A DNA stretch of 64,000 nucleotides from Streptomyces sp. Mut1 (GCF_030719295.1 NZ_CP120997.1:1674001-1738000), one strand, 5' to 3'. Positions 17,057 through 25,587 are shown, counted from the stretch's first letter. Notes: generated by a model from the sequence alone, not told the origin. Program-made: numbers and translations.

Positions 17057-18729
17057 GACGGGTTGCCTCCTTCTCCCTGGGTGTCGGCGGCGGTGGCGGT
17101 GGCGGGAAGCTTGACGGGCGGGGTGAACGGGGTGTTCATCGGGCCGAGCGCGACGAGGTCGATCTCGACCAGGGCCGGGCCGGGGGTGGTGACGGCCTCC
17201 TTGATGACGGGCCCCGCGTCGGCCTCGGCGGCGATCCGGGCGTACGGGAGGCCGACGGCGGCGGCGAGCAGGGCGAAGTCGGGGGTGGTGAGGTCGACTC
17301 CGGAGCGGCGGGGGAAGTGGCTGTCCTGCATGTTGCGCAGGACGCCGTAGCCGCCGTCGTTGAAGACGAGGAGGGTGAGGTCGGGCTTCTCCTGGGCGAG
17401 GGTGAGGAGTTCGCCGAGGTGGACGGCGAGGCCGCCGTCTCCGGCGATGACGACGGTGGGGGTGCCGGGGCGGCCGAGTGCGGCGCCGATGCCCATGGCG
17501 AGGCCCTGGCCGATGCCGCCGCCGCGCGGGAAGACGTTGGTGGCCGGGTCGGTGATCTCCAGGAGCCGGTTTCCCCAGGTGGACGACGGGATGGTGACGT
17601 CCCTGGCGATGACGGACCCGGGCGGGCAGGTGTCGCGGATCGCGTCGTTGATCGCCGCCTGCGGCCCGATGGCGTGGCGCTGCGCGGTGCGGGCGCCGGT
17701 ACGGGCCTCGCGTACGCGCTCGGGCCAGCTCGGCTCCGTACCGCCGCTGGTGACGCGGCCCAGGAGGGCGGCGAGTACGGCGGTGGCGTCGCCGGTGAGG
17801 GCGACGGTGGCCGGGTACACGCGGCCGGGGGCGGCCGGGTCCAGGTCGATCTGGATGTGGGTGGCGGGGAGTTCGAGGCCGTAGTCGGCGGTCTCGTTGG
17901 AGCGGAAGTGGGTGCCGATGGAGAGCAGCGTGTCGGCCTCGGCGAGCAGGGCGCGGCCGGCCGGGGCGGTGGCGTAGTTGCCGAGGACCCGGTCGTCGGA
18001 CTCGGGGACGGCGCCGCGGCCGGAGTTGGAGGTGACGAGTCCGGCGTTCAGGGCGTCCAGGAGGGCGGCGACCTCGGGGCGGGCGCTGTTGGCTCCGCCG
18101 CCGGCCCAGAGCAGGGGGCGGCGGGCGGCGGACAGCAGGGCGGCCGCCTCGTCCAGGAGCGCCGCGTCGGGCAGGGCGGGGGCGGGGGCCCGGGGCACGG
18201 GGGTGCCGGTGAGCCGCTGGGGCGCGAACTGGAGGTCGATGGGCCACTCGACGCTGACCGGGCCGTGCGGGGCGGTCAGGGCGCGGGCCGCCGCCTCGCG
18301 CAGGAGACTGCCGGCGTTCTCGGCGTCGGTGACGGTGACGGCGTGGGCGGAGACCGCGCGGAGCATGCCGAGCTGGTCCTTGGTCTCGTGGATGAAGCCG
18401 CGTCCGGAGCCGAGGTGGGCGCTGTCGATCTGTCCGGTGATGTGGAGGACGGGGGTGCCGGAGCTGAGGGACTCGATGAGGGAGCCGGCCGCGTTGCCCG
18501 CCCCGGTACCGGTGCTGGTGAGGGCGCAGCCGAGGTTGCCGGTGGCGCGGGCGTAGCCGTCGGCGGCGTTGACGGCCGCGGCCTCGTGGCGGACGGGGAC
18601 GAAGCGCAGGTCGCGGTCGACGGCTTCGACGAGCGGCAGGTTGTGCACGCTGACGATGCCGAACACCGTGTCGACGCCCAGTCCTCGTAGCGTCTCGACG
18701 AGCAGGTCGCCGCCGTTGGGTCGGGTCAT
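17053..18729 (-). CDS. Thiamine-diphosphate-dependent decarboxylase/synthase family protein
   Basis: A 558-residue protein with the three-domain layout of acetolactate synthase, benzoylformate decarboxylase and relatives. The ThDP-activating glutamate is in RHEAAAVNAADGYAR (H48-E49). The cofactor motif runs from GDGG (about 430) to NDGGYG (about 457). It probably cleaves or decarboxylates a 2-oxo acid formed in the catabolic route. The exact member is not clear: benzoylformate decarboxylase-like and oxalyl/acetolactate-like assignments both fit. It overlaps the downstream reductase gene. Confidence 0.82.
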   Translation of the reverse strand: MTRPNGGDLLVETLRGLGVDTVFGIVSVHNLPLVEAVDRDLRFVPVRHEAAAVNAADGYARATGNLGCALTSTGTGAGNAAGSLIESLSSGTPVLHITGQIDSAHLGSGRGFIHETKDQLGMLRAVSAHAVTVTDAENAGSLLREAAARALTAPHGPVSVEWPIDLQFAPQRLTGTPVPRAPAPALPDAALLDEAAALLSAARRPLLWAGGGANSARPEVAALLDALNAGLVTSNSGRGAVPESDDRVLGNYATAPAGRALLAEADTLLSIGTHFRSNETADYGLELPATHIQIDLDPAAPGRVYPATVALTGDATAVLAALLGRVTSGGTEPSWPERVREARTGARTAQRHAIGPQAAINDAIRDTCPPGSVIARDVTIPSSTWGNRLLEITDPATNVFPRGGGIGQGLAMGIGAALGRPGTPTVVIAGDGGLAVHLGELLTLAQEKPDLTLLVFNDGGYGVLRNMQDSHFPRRSGVDLTTPDFALLAAAVGLPYARIAAEADAGPVIKEAVTTPGPALVEIDLVALGPMNTPFTPPVKLPATATAADTQGEGGNPS

Positions 18730-18764
18730 GTCGGGTGCTCCTGGTGAGGGGTGCGGGCAGGGGG

Positions 18765-19550
18765 TTATGCGACGGCTCGGTTGACGCCGCCGCAGACGTC
18801 GACGGTGGTGCCGGTGATGTAGGAGGCCCTGGGTGAGAGCAGGGCGGTGACGGCGTACGCGACTTCGTCGGCGTTGCCGAGGCGGCCGAGCGCGATGCCC
18901 CGGTCGGCGGCGAGTTCGGCCTGCCAGGCGGGGTAGTCCAGGGGACTGCCGGAGGCGGCGTGGCGGCGTTCCCACTGCCCGGTGTCGATGAGGCCGAGGC
19001 AGACGGAGTTGACGCGGATGTTGTCGGGGGCGAGTTCCTTGGACAGGGAGGTGGAGAGGTTGAGGATGCCGGCGCGGGCGGCGCTGGTGGTCATCAGCCG
19101 GGTCTCGGGCTGTTTGGCGAGGACGGCGTTGATGTTGACGACGGAGGCGGCGCCGGATGCGCGCAGGTGGGGCAGGGCGGCGTGCAGGGGGTTGAGGACG
19201 CCGAAGAATTTGAGTTCCAGCTCCTCGCGCCAGTCGGCGGGGGTGGTCTCGGCGAAGGGTTTCATCCGGGAGGCGCCGGCGTTGTTGACGAGGCCGTCGA
19301 GGCCGCCGAGGTGGTCGGCGGCGGCGTCGGTGAAGGCGCGTACGGCGGCCTCGTCGGTCACGTCGCAGGGGGCGTGGTAGAGCGAGCCGGGTCCGGCGAG
19401 GCCGTCGAGGGCCTTCGCGAGGGCGTCGGCGCGGCGGCCGCAGGTGGCGACGCGGGCGCCTTCCCGGAGCAGTGTGCGGACGGTGGCGAGGCCGACGCCG
19501 GAGCTGCCGCCGGTGACGAGGATGCGGGTGCCTTTCAGGCGGAGGTCCAT
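18765..19550 (-). CDS. SDR-family protein with altered catalytic residues
   Basis: A 261-residue short-chain dehydrogenase/reductase fold. The NAD(P) motif is TGGSSGVG (13-20) and the fold motif NNAG (89-92). The usual Ser-Tyr-Lys triad is not seen: the active-site region reads NINAVLAKQPETRLMTTSAARAG, with Thr155 and Arg159 where Tyr and Lys are expected and no Ser at the normal position (quoted here as NINAVLA and MTTSAARAG). A good AGGAG precedes the ATG. It may have another chemistry or be a non-catalytic partner of the other SDR. Confidence 0.8.
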   Translation of the reverse strand: MDLRLKGTRILVTGGSSGVGLATVRTLLREGARVATCGRRADALAKALDGLAGPGSLYHAPCDVTDEAAVRAFTDAAADHLGGLDGLVNNAGASRMKPFAETTPADWREELELKFFGVLNPLHAALPHLRASGAASVVNINAVLAKQPETRLMTTSAARAGILNLSTSLSKELAPDNIRVNSVCLGLIDTGQWERRHAASGSPLDYPAWQAELAADRGIALGRLGNADEVAYAVTALLSPRASYITGTTVDVCGGVNRAVA

Positions 19551-19657
19551 GTCGCGGCTCCTTGCGGGTGGGTGGGCGGGGCGGTCTGCGGGGCGCTCCG
19601 CGGGGGCGGTTCGCGGGGGCGCTCCGCGGGGGCGCCGGGACCCCGGTGCGGGCGGTG

Positions 19658-19719
19658 TCCTCAATCGCCGGACGGGCTTGGATGTGCCGGGCTGGCCCGG
19701 ATGTGCCGGGCTGGCTCGG
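19658..19719. repeat. Dispersed intergenic element plus 20-bp tandem duplication
   Basis: The 186-base gap between the two SDR genes holds TCCTCAATCGCCGGACGGGC (19658-19677), a short element that recurs in Streptomyces intergenic DNA and at other operon ends in this window. Two copies of a roughly 20-base unit beginning GGATGTGCCGGGCTGG follow (about 19680-19719), as well as GC-rich repeats of CGCTCCGCGGGGG upstream. It interrupts an otherwise overlapping operon. Confidence 0.55.
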
Positions 19720-19736
19720 ATTCGTTCGGGGGTTGG

Positions 19737-20495
19737 TCAGTTCATCGTGAAGCCGCCGTTGACCGCGAAGGTCTGGCCGGTGATGTAGCCGGACTCCTCG
19801 CCGATGAGGAAGGCGATCAGGCCGACCAGGTCGGAGGGTTGCTGGGGACGGGAGATGGCCCGGTTCAGCCGGTACAGCTCGTGGCGTTCGGCCGGGATGT
19901 CCACGGCGGACTCCCCTTCCGTGAGGCCGGGGGCGACCGCGTTGACGGTGATGCCGAGGTCGCCGGTCTCGCGTGCCATGGCCCGGGTCAGGGAGATCAC
20001 CGCGCCCTTGGACGCGATGTAGTGGGCGAGCCGGGGTGAGCCGTAGAGGGCGGCGTCCGATGCGAGGTTGACGATGCGTCCGGCGCCGTTGGCCCGCATG
20101 AGCGGGAGGAGGGCGCGGGCGACGAGCCAGGGGCCGCGGGCGTTGACCGTCATGATGCGGTCCCAGGTCTCGATGTCGATCTCGTGGAACGGTTTGCCGC
20201 CGACCGCGTTGGCGAGCCCGGCGTTGTTGACCAGCCCGTGGAGCCGGCTGCCGTCGTGGGCGAGGGAGTCGGCGAGGGCGGTGACGGAGTGCGGGTCGGC
20301 GACGTCGAGCGGGCGGTAGTCCGCGGTGATGCCGTCGGCGCGCAGTTCTGCCTCCGCCCGCCGGCCGGTGGCCGCGTCGAGTTCGGCGATGACGACGCGG
20401 AATCCGTCGCCGCCGATCCGGCGGGCCGCGGCCAGTCCGAGGCCGCGGCCGGCGCCGGTGACGACGACCGTGCGGGGGGTGTCGTCGGCGGCCAT
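19737..20495 (-). CDS. Short-chain dehydrogenase/reductase (canonical)
   Basis: A 252-residue SDR with an intact TGAGRGLG cofactor motif, NNAG, and the catalytic Ser (NLASDAALYG) and Tyr-Lys pair (HYIASKGAV). It should oxidise a dihydrodiol or alcohol, or reduce a ketone, in the aromatic pathway. Its ATG overlaps the cupin stop by one base (TGATG). The downstream SDR lies beyond a 186-base repeat-bearing gap. Confidence 0.86.
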   Translation of the reverse strand: MAADDTPRTVVVTGAGRGLGLAAARRIGGDGFRVVIAELDAATGRRAEAELRADGITADYRPLDVADPHSVTALADSLAHDGSRLHGLVNNAGLANAVGGKPFHEIDIETWDRIMTVNARGPWLVARALLPLMRANGAGRIVNLASDAALYGSPRLAHYIASKGAVISLTRAMARETGDLGITVNAVAPGLTEGESAVDIPAERHELYRLNRAISRPQQPSDLVGLIAFLIGEESGYITGQTFAVNGGFTMN

Positions 20496-21016
20496 CAGTC
20501 GCGGGTGACGCCGTGCATCGGGGAGTGCTCGGGGTAGGTGGGGACCTGCGGCTTGCGGGTGCCGATGATGACGCAGAACAGGGCGTCGGTGTCGCCCTCG
20601 TTCTTCAGGGAGCGGGCCACTCCGGCGGGGACGACGATCATGTCGCGGTAGCCGAGGGTGCGGTACTCGCTCTCGCCGGCGCCGCGGTGGATGCCGACCC
20701 TGACCCGGCCCTCCAGGACGAAGAACGCCTCCTCCACGTCGTGGTGAGTGTGCTCGGGGCCCTCGGCGCCCGGCGGGAGCAGCATGTTGGAGAGGGTGAA
20801 GCCGCCCGAGGGCAGGATGCGGTTGTCGCTCTCGTGGTTGCCGGTGGCGCCGGAGCCGACGTAGCGGATCTGGGCGCGGCGGTACTGGGCGCCGGCCTTC
20901 TCCTGGAAGGACAGGGTGTCCCAGTCGGGTTCGCGGGAGTCCTTGGTGGCGATGAGGGAGTCGGTGAACTTCGCGAGGTCGCCGTTGTTCTCGTACGGGG
21001 TCTTGTCGATGGGCAC
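20495..21016 (-). CDS. Cupin-domain protein
   Basis: A 173-residue single cupin. The first metal motif is present (EHTHHDVEEAFFVLEG; His89, His91, Glu96). In the second motif (PAGVARSLKN) Arg135 occupies the position of the usual fourth ligand His, so metal binding may be altered. It could be a dioxygenase or isomerase acting on a pathway intermediate. It lies between the alpha/beta hydrolase and an SDR in the operon. Confidence 0.78.
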   Translation of the reverse strand: MPIDKTPYENNGDLAKFTDSLIATKDSREPDWDTLSFQEKAGAQYRRAQIRYVGSGATGNHESDNRILPSGGFTLSNMLLPPGAEGPEHTHHDVEEAFFVLEGRVRVGIHRGAGESEYRTLGYRDMIVVPAGVARSLKNEGDTDALFCVIIGTRKPQVPTYPEHSPMHGVTRD

Positions 21017-21058
21017 GGGATGCTCCTCGGTGTATCGGTGGGGGTGGGGGTCTCGTCG

Positions 21059-21847
21059 TTACGCGGGAACGCGGGCGACGACGTGGAGGTGGGCGCGGAC
21101 CCAGGCGTTGAAGGCCTCGGGGCGTTCCTGGTTGGCCAGGTGTCCGGCGCCGGAGAGGGTGACGTAGACGGATTTCTCCAGGCCGCCCGCCAGGATCTGG
21201 GACTCGTCGGTGCCGGTGACCGTGTCCTGCTCGCCGCACAGGACGAGGGCGGGTGCGGTGATGGCGGGCAGGTCGTCGGTGAGGTCGGCCCCGGCCATGG
21301 CCTCGGCGGCGTATCCGTAGCCGGGGTCGCGGACGGCGGCGGCCATGGTGGCGACGACGTGTTGGACGAGGGCGGGCGGTGCGGCGTCCGAGACGAGGCG
21401 GGGGCCGCGGGCCGCGGCGAAGGCGTCGGGTCCTTCGGCGGCGAGCTGCCCGGCCCGTGCGCGCATCGCCTTCGCCTTGTCCGGGTCGGTGCCGGAGCCC
21501 CGGCTGGAGTCGGCGACGATCAGCGAGGCGACGAGGCCGGGGTGGCGGGCGGCGAGGCGCAGGGCGATGACGCCGCCCCAGGAGACGCCGAGGACGTGGG
21601 CGGGGCCGCCGTGGGCGCGGATGAGGGCGGCGGCGGTGTCGGCGTAGCCGTCGAGGCCGGGGGCGTGGGCGGGGTCGGCGGAGTCCGCGTATCCCGGGGC
21701 GTCCCAGGCCACCACGCGTACCTGGTCGGCGAGGCCGGCGAGCTGGGGGGCGAAGGCGGCGGACGAGGAGCCGATGCCGTGCAGGCAGAGCAGGAGCGGG
21801 GCTTCGGGGTCGCCGGCTTCCCGGGTGTGGATTCCGGCGGCGGTCAC
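21059..21847 (-). CDS. Alpha/beta hydrolase (meta-cleavage product hydrolase-like)
   Basis: A 262-residue hydrolase with oxyanion motif LCLHGIGSS, nucleophile Ser89 in GVSWGG, the acid in LCGEQDTV and the His in SGAGHLANQERPEAFN. Meta-cleavage pathways commonly include such C-C or ester hydrolases. It starts with GTG at 21847, overlapping the aspartate dehydrogenase-like stop (GTGA). The substrate is inferred from context only. Confidence 0.82.
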   Translation of the reverse strand: MTAAGIHTREAGDPEAPLLLCLHGIGSSSAAFAPQLAGLADQVRVVAWDAPGYADSADPAHAPGLDGYADTAAALIRAHGGPAHVLGVSWGGVIALRLAARHPGLVASLIVADSSRGSGTDPDKAKAMRARAGQLAAEGPDAFAAARGPRLVSDAAPPALVQHVVATMAAAVRDPGYGYAAEAMAGADLTDDLPAITAPALVLCGEQDTVTGTDESQILAGGLEKSVYVTLSGAGHLANQERPEAFNAWVRAHLHVVARVPA

Positions 21848-22683
21848 AGGATCTGTCCCGCCCGGCCGACGACGGCGCCGAGGCTGCGGAGCACGGCGTG
21901 CGGGACGACCTGGCTGGTGGCGGGGTTGGCGGCGTCGGGCCGGTGTTCGACCTCGAAGCGGTATGTGCCGTGCGGGCCGGCCGCCTCGATGACGTGCCGG
22001 GTGAGGGTGGCGTCCGGGTCCGCGACGACGACGACCTCCACGAGGTCCGGGTCGCCGGTGGCGAGGGCGACGGACGCGGCGACGTTGGTCGACTTGGGGA
22101 ACTTGGCCGGGACGTCGCGGGCGGTGCCGCGCATGACCTCGACGGGTTCGGTGGTGGTGTGCAGCCGGGCGGTGAGCGCGGCGTCCATCCAGGGCTGGTG
22201 GAGGGTGGCGGGGAGCTTGGTGGTGGTGAGGGTGACCGAGGTGAGGGGGCCGAGTCCGCGGACGGCCTGGAGGAGGTCGAGGCCGCCGACGGCGCCCCCG
22301 GTGAAGTAGACGCGGCCGGGTCCGGCGGCGCGCAGCCGGGCGGTGAGTTCGGGGTCGACCAGGGCTCCGGTGGAGGCGATGAGCAGGTCGGCGCCGCTGG
22401 TGAGGACGCGTTCGGCCCATTCGCGTACGACTCCCTGGCCGGCCGCTTCCACGACGAGGTCGCAGACGGCGAGGGCGTCGTCGAAGGAGAGCTGGGGTGC
22501 GGGGGCGTCGACCAGGGGCCGGTTGTCGATGACGCAGGTGAGTTCGGCGCCGGGGACGCGGCCTTCGGCGAGTGCGGTGCCGACGACGCGTCCGATGGCG
22601 CCCCAGCCGACGAGGCCGATGCGGCGCACGGGGCGGTCGGGACGGGCGGGGGTGTCCGGCCGGGGGGTGAGGGTGGCGGTCAC
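21844..22683 (-). CDS. L-aspartate dehydrogenase family protein
   Basis: A 279-residue protein with an N-terminal Rossmann fold (GLVGWGAIGRVVG, about 23-35) and the DUF108/aspartate dehydrogenase C-terminal domain, recognised by FPKSTNVAASVALA. The family oxidises L-aspartate to iminoaspartate, or runs in reverse, with NAD(P). In a catabolic operon it may act on a different amino or imino acid, which would point to a nitrogen-containing aromatic substrate. It begins with GTG and overlaps both neighbours by four bases. Confidence 0.8.
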   Translation of the reverse strand: MTATLTPRPDTPARPDRPVRRIGLVGWGAIGRVVGTALAEGRVPGAELTCVIDNRPLVDAPAPQLSFDDALAVCDLVVEAAGQGVVREWAERVLTSGADLLIASTGALVDPELTARLRAAGPGRVYFTGGAVGGLDLLQAVRGLGPLTSVTLTTTKLPATLHQPWMDAALTARLHTTTEPVEVMRGTARDVPAKFPKSTNVAASVALATGDPDLVEVVVVADPDATLTRHVIEAAGPHGTYRFEVEHRPDAANPATSQVVPHAVLRSLGAVVGRAGQIL

Positions 22684-23729
22684 GCGGTCACCTCTTCGGT
22701 GGTGTCGGCGGTGGTGTCGGCGAGAGGGCCGGGGGTGGCTTCGGCGAAGGGGCGCGGGGTGGCTCCGGCGAAGGGGCGCGGGGTGGCTCCGGCGAAGGGG
22801 CGCGGGGTGGCTCCGGCGAGGGGGCCCGGGTCGGGGGTGCCGGCCATGTGGGAGCGGATCGCGGGCGAGGGCGGTCCGGCGGTGCCCCACAGGTCGGAGA
22901 GGTCGGGGGTGCGGCGCCAGACCTTGGCGATCCAGGCGTCCTCGACGATCTGCGCGACCTCGGAGGTGTATTCGCAGACAAGTCCGGCCGGGTCGGTGAA
23001 GTAGGAGAAGGTGTTGTTGCCGGGGCCGTGCCGGCCGGGCCCCCACTGGGGGCTGATGCCGTGGTGGCGGAGCCGGCCGAGGCCGCGCATGAAGTGGTCG
23101 ACGTCGCTCATCTCGTAGGCGACGTGGTTGAGGGAGGTCCACTCGGCCTGGTTGAACGCGATGCAGTGGTGGTCGGCGTTGCAGCGCAGGAAGGCCATCT
23201 GGTGCTCGGACCAGTCGGAGACGCGCAGCCCGAGCACGGAGGTGTAGAAGGCGACGGCGGCGTCGATGTCCGTGGTGTTGAGGACGGTGTGGGTGACGCC
23301 GACGGGCACGGCGGCGTCCCGGCCGCGCGGGGTGACGGCGTGGGTCTGAGCGCTGAGTTCGATCAGCCGGCCCTCGGGGTCGGTGAAGCGGAGCCCGTAG
23401 CCGCCGCCGGCCTGGTCGAGGGGGCCGGGACCGGCGACGGGGACGATGGACCGGGCGAGGAGCCGGCGGGCGGCCTCGTCCACCTCGGCGGGGGTGGCGA
23501 CGGCGAAGGCGATGCGGCCGAGCCCGTTGTGTTCGCCGCGGGTCAGCTGGAGGACGTGGTGTTCCTCGCCGGTGCCGCGCAGCCAGGTGGTGTCGGTGTC
23601 GCGTTCGACGGGTTCCAGGCCCCAGACCTCCGCGTAGAAGTCGGCGGACTCGGTGAAGGCGGGGGTGCGGAGTTCGACGGAGCGCAGGGCGCGGAGCCGG
23701 GCGATCGGCTGGGGGTGGGGGTGGGGCAT
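22680..23729 (-). CDS. Two-domain VOC protein, extradiol dioxygenase-like
   Basis: A 349-residue protein with two vicinal-oxygen-chelate modules, the layout of type I extradiol (catechol 2,3-) dioxygenases. Module 1 begins LRSVELRTPAFTESADFY. Module 2 carries VTHTVLNTTDIDAAVAFY (ligand His), HHCIAFNQAEWTSLNHVAYE (ligand His, in part) and SYFTDPAGLVCEYTSE (ligand Glu). It is the likely ring-cleavage enzyme. The tail after about residue 300 is low complexity with repeats of PRPFAGAT encoded by a 24-base tandem repeat, and is probably not needed for catalysis. Confidence 0.85.
   Translation of the reverse strand: MPHPHPQPIARLRALRSVELRTPAFTESADFYAEVWGLEPVERDTDTTWLRGTGEEHHVLQLTRGEHNGLGRIAFAVATPAEVDEAARRLLARSIVPVAGPGPLDQAGGGYGLRFTDPEGRLIELSAQTHAVTPRGRDAAVPVGVTHTVLNTTDIDAAVAFYTSVLGLRVSDWSEHQMAFLRCNADHHCIAFNQAEWTSLNHVAYEMSDVDHFMRGLGRLRHHGISPQWGPGRHGPGNNTFSYFTDPAGLVCEYTSEVAQIVEDAWIAKVWRRTPDLSDLWGTAGPPSPAIRSHMAGTPDPGPLAGATPRPFAGATPRPFAGATPRPFAEATPGPLADTTADTTEEVTA
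22742..22830. repeat. 24-bp tandem repeat inside the VOC gene
   Basis: Three exact 24-base units (22742-22765, 22766-22789, 22790-22813) plus a degenerate fourth encode the repeated PRPFAGAT tail. The unit keeps the reading frame, so copy number can change by slippage without breaking the protein. Confidence 0.85.
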
Positions 23730-23767
23730 GGTGTTCTCCCGCTCGGGTGGGTGGGGCGCGTGCGGTG

Positions 23768-25252
23768 TCAGTGGGCGGCGGCCCAGGGCAGCGGGGTGGT
23801 GTCGGTGGCCCAGTAGAGGGACTTCTGCCGTTGGTAGCCGCGGATGAGGTCGCGGCCCTTCTCGGTGCCGATGCCGCTGTCCTTCAGCCCGCCGAACGGG
23901 GTGGAGATGCTGAACTGCTTGTACGTGTTGATCCAGACGGTCCCCGCGTCGATCCGGCGGGCGAGGCGCCAGGCACGGGCGTGGTCGCGGGTCCAGATGC
24001 CGCAGGCCAGGCCGTAGACGCTGGCGTTGGCCCGGGTGACGAGGTCGTCGTCGTCATCGAAGGGCAGGGCGACCAGGACCGGGCCGAAGATCTCCTCCTG
24101 GCAGACCCGGGCGGTGTGGGGGAGCCCGTCCAGGACGGTGGGCAGGTAGTAGGCGCCGGCCCGGTGGCGCGGGCCCTCGGGGGCGGCTCCCCCGCACCGG
24201 ACGGTGGCGCCCTCCTCGCGGGCCAGGTCGACGTAGGCGGCGACGCTGTCGCGGTGGCGGTGGTGGACGAGCGGGGCGACCTGGGTGTCCGGGTCGGTGC
24301 CGGGGCCGACGCGCAGCTTCTGCGTACGGGCGACGAGTTCGCCGAGGAACTCCTCGTAGCGGGAGCGGTGGACGAAGAGGCGGGAGCCGGCGATGCAGCT
24401 CTGCCCGGTGGAGGAGAAGACGCCGTACATGACGCCGGCGAGTGCCTGCTCCAGGTCGGCGTCCTCCAGGACGATCGTCGGTGACTTTCCGCCGAGTTCG
24501 AGGGAGACGGGGATCAGTTTGTCGGCGGCGGCGTGGGCGAGGGTGCGGCCGGTGGCCGTACCGCCGGTGAAGGTGATCTTCCCGACGGCCGGGTGGCGCA
24601 CGATCGCGTCGCCGATGACGCTGCCGCGCCCCGGCAGGACCGAGAGCAGCGCGGTGGGCAGGCCGGCCTCGGTGAGCGCCTGGTGGACGAGGCGGCCGAG
24701 CGCGAGGGCGACGAGCGGGGTCCACTCGGCGGGCTTGAGGAGGACGGCGTTGCCGGCGGCGAGCGCGGGGGCGAGCTTCTGGGCGTCGCTGGCGATCGGC
24801 GAGTTCCAGGGAGTGATCGCGCCGACGACGCCGATGGGTTCGTGGACGCTCATCGTGACGTACGGGCCGCGCGCGGGGGTGAGGGCGTCCTCGGCGGTCT
24901 CCAGGGCGGCGGCGGTGTAGCGGAAGGTGCCGGCGGCGCTGAGGACGAGGGCGCGGGTCTCGGTGCGGCACTTGCCGGTGTCGGCGGTCTGGAGGGCGGA
25001 GAGCCTCTCGGCGCTCTGCTCGACGAGGTCGGCGACGCGGTGCAGCAGCCGGGCGCGGAGGTGGGCGGGCAGCTCGCGCCAGGCGGGGTCCTGGGCGGCG
25101 TGGGCGGCCGCGGTCGCGGCTTCCTCGACGTCTTCGAGGGATGCGGCGTGCACGGTGGCGATGACCTGGCCGGTGGCCGGGTCGGCGGTCTCGATGAGGG
25201 CGCCCCGCCCCTGGCGCCACTGTCCTGCGACCAACACCTCGTCGGCAAGCAT
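23768..25252 (-). CDS. Aldehyde dehydrogenase (semialdehyde dehydrogenase-like)
   Basis: A 494-residue NAD(P)-dependent aldehyde dehydrogenase. It shows VGAITPWNSP, the cofactor motif FTGGTATG, catalytic Glu in LELGGKSP and catalytic Cys in STGQSCIAG. The start was placed at 25252 because GGAGG lies seven bases upstream; an open frame reaches 25294 without a ribosome site. It is the first gene of the eleven-gene minus-strand operon. It probably oxidises a ring-cleavage semialdehyde, as in the dehydrogenase branch of meta pathways. Confidence 0.87.
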   Translation of the reverse strand: MLADEVLVAGQWRQGRGALIETADPATGQVIATVHAASLEDVEEAATAAAHAAQDPAWRELPAHLRARLLHRVADLVEQSAERLSALQTADTGKCRTETRALVLSAAGTFRYTAAALETAEDALTPARGPYVTMSVHEPIGVVGAITPWNSPIASDAQKLAPALAAGNAVLLKPAEWTPLVALALGRLVHQALTEAGLPTALLSVLPGRGSVIGDAIVRHPAVGKITFTGGTATGRTLAHAAADKLIPVSLELGGKSPTIVLEDADLEQALAGVMYGVFSSTGQSCIAGSRLFVHRSRYEEFLGELVARTQKLRVGPGTDPDTQVAPLVHHRHRDSVAAYVDLAREEGATVRCGGAAPEGPRHRAGAYYLPTVLDGLPHTARVCQEEIFGPVLVALPFDDDDDLVTRANASVYGLACGIWTRDHARAWRLARRIDAGTVWINTYKQFSISTPFGGLKDSGIGTEKGRDLIRGYQRQKSLYWATDTTPLPWAAAH

Positions 25253-25315
25253 CGGTTGGCCTCCTGCGGTCGTAGCGGTTCTCGGTCCGGCCACGGGAGC
25301 CGGTTACCTCAGGGC

Positions 25316-25333
25316 TAAAAAGCTAAGTGCTTA
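25316..25333. promoter_or_regulatory. Operator-like palindrome, operon side
   Basis: The 18-base imperfect palindrome TAAAAAGCTAAGTGCTTA lies 64 bases upstream of the aldehyde dehydrogenase start. It shares AAGCTA-GTGCTTA (13 of 14) with the site at 25423. Two matching sites in one divergent promoter suggest a shared dimeric regulator, most simply the MarR protein at 14111. Confidence 0.55.
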
Positions 25334-25383
25334 AGTAACTGCCCGCAAGCCCCCCGGGCAAAAACTCTTTTGCTCCCGGGGTC

Positions 25384-25414
25384 TTGACGGCCGCCACCCC
25401 CGGACGGATAGAAC
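25384..25414 (+). promoter_or_regulatory. Candidate promoter for the MFS transporter
   Basis: TTGACG (25384-25389) and TAGAAC (25409-25414) are spaced by 19 bases; a slightly shifted -10 would give 18. The second palindrome begins nine bases downstream, a placement suited to repression. A further dyad, GCAAAA-ACTC-TTTTGC within CCCGGG repeats, lies at about 25353-25380. Confidence 0.4.
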
Positions 25415-25422
25415 TTAAGCCC

Positions 25423-25440
25423 TAAGAAGCTAGGTGCTTA
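25423..25440. promoter_or_regulatory. Operator-like palindrome, transporter side
   Basis: TAAGAAGCTAGGTGCTTA matches its own reverse complement at 14 of 18 positions (consensus TAAGnAnCTAGnTnCTTA). It is the closest relative of the site at 25316. It lies 147 bases before the transporter ATG, just past the candidate promoter. Confidence 0.55.
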
Positions 25441-25587
25441 CAGAGGTTCGTGGGCGACGTCACCCGCCCCACGGGCACCGCGTGCCGCTCCCCCACCCGT
25501 ACGCTCGGCTGACCCACATCCCTCTGCAAACCCGTACACCTGGCTCCCCAACCGCTCCGGCCCCCCGCGGAGCAGGAGGAACCCTGG

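Noticed and set aside
22742..22830. Possible CRISPR-like repeat array
   Set aside because: The units are adjacent without spacers, lie in frame within a gene, and no cas genes are present.
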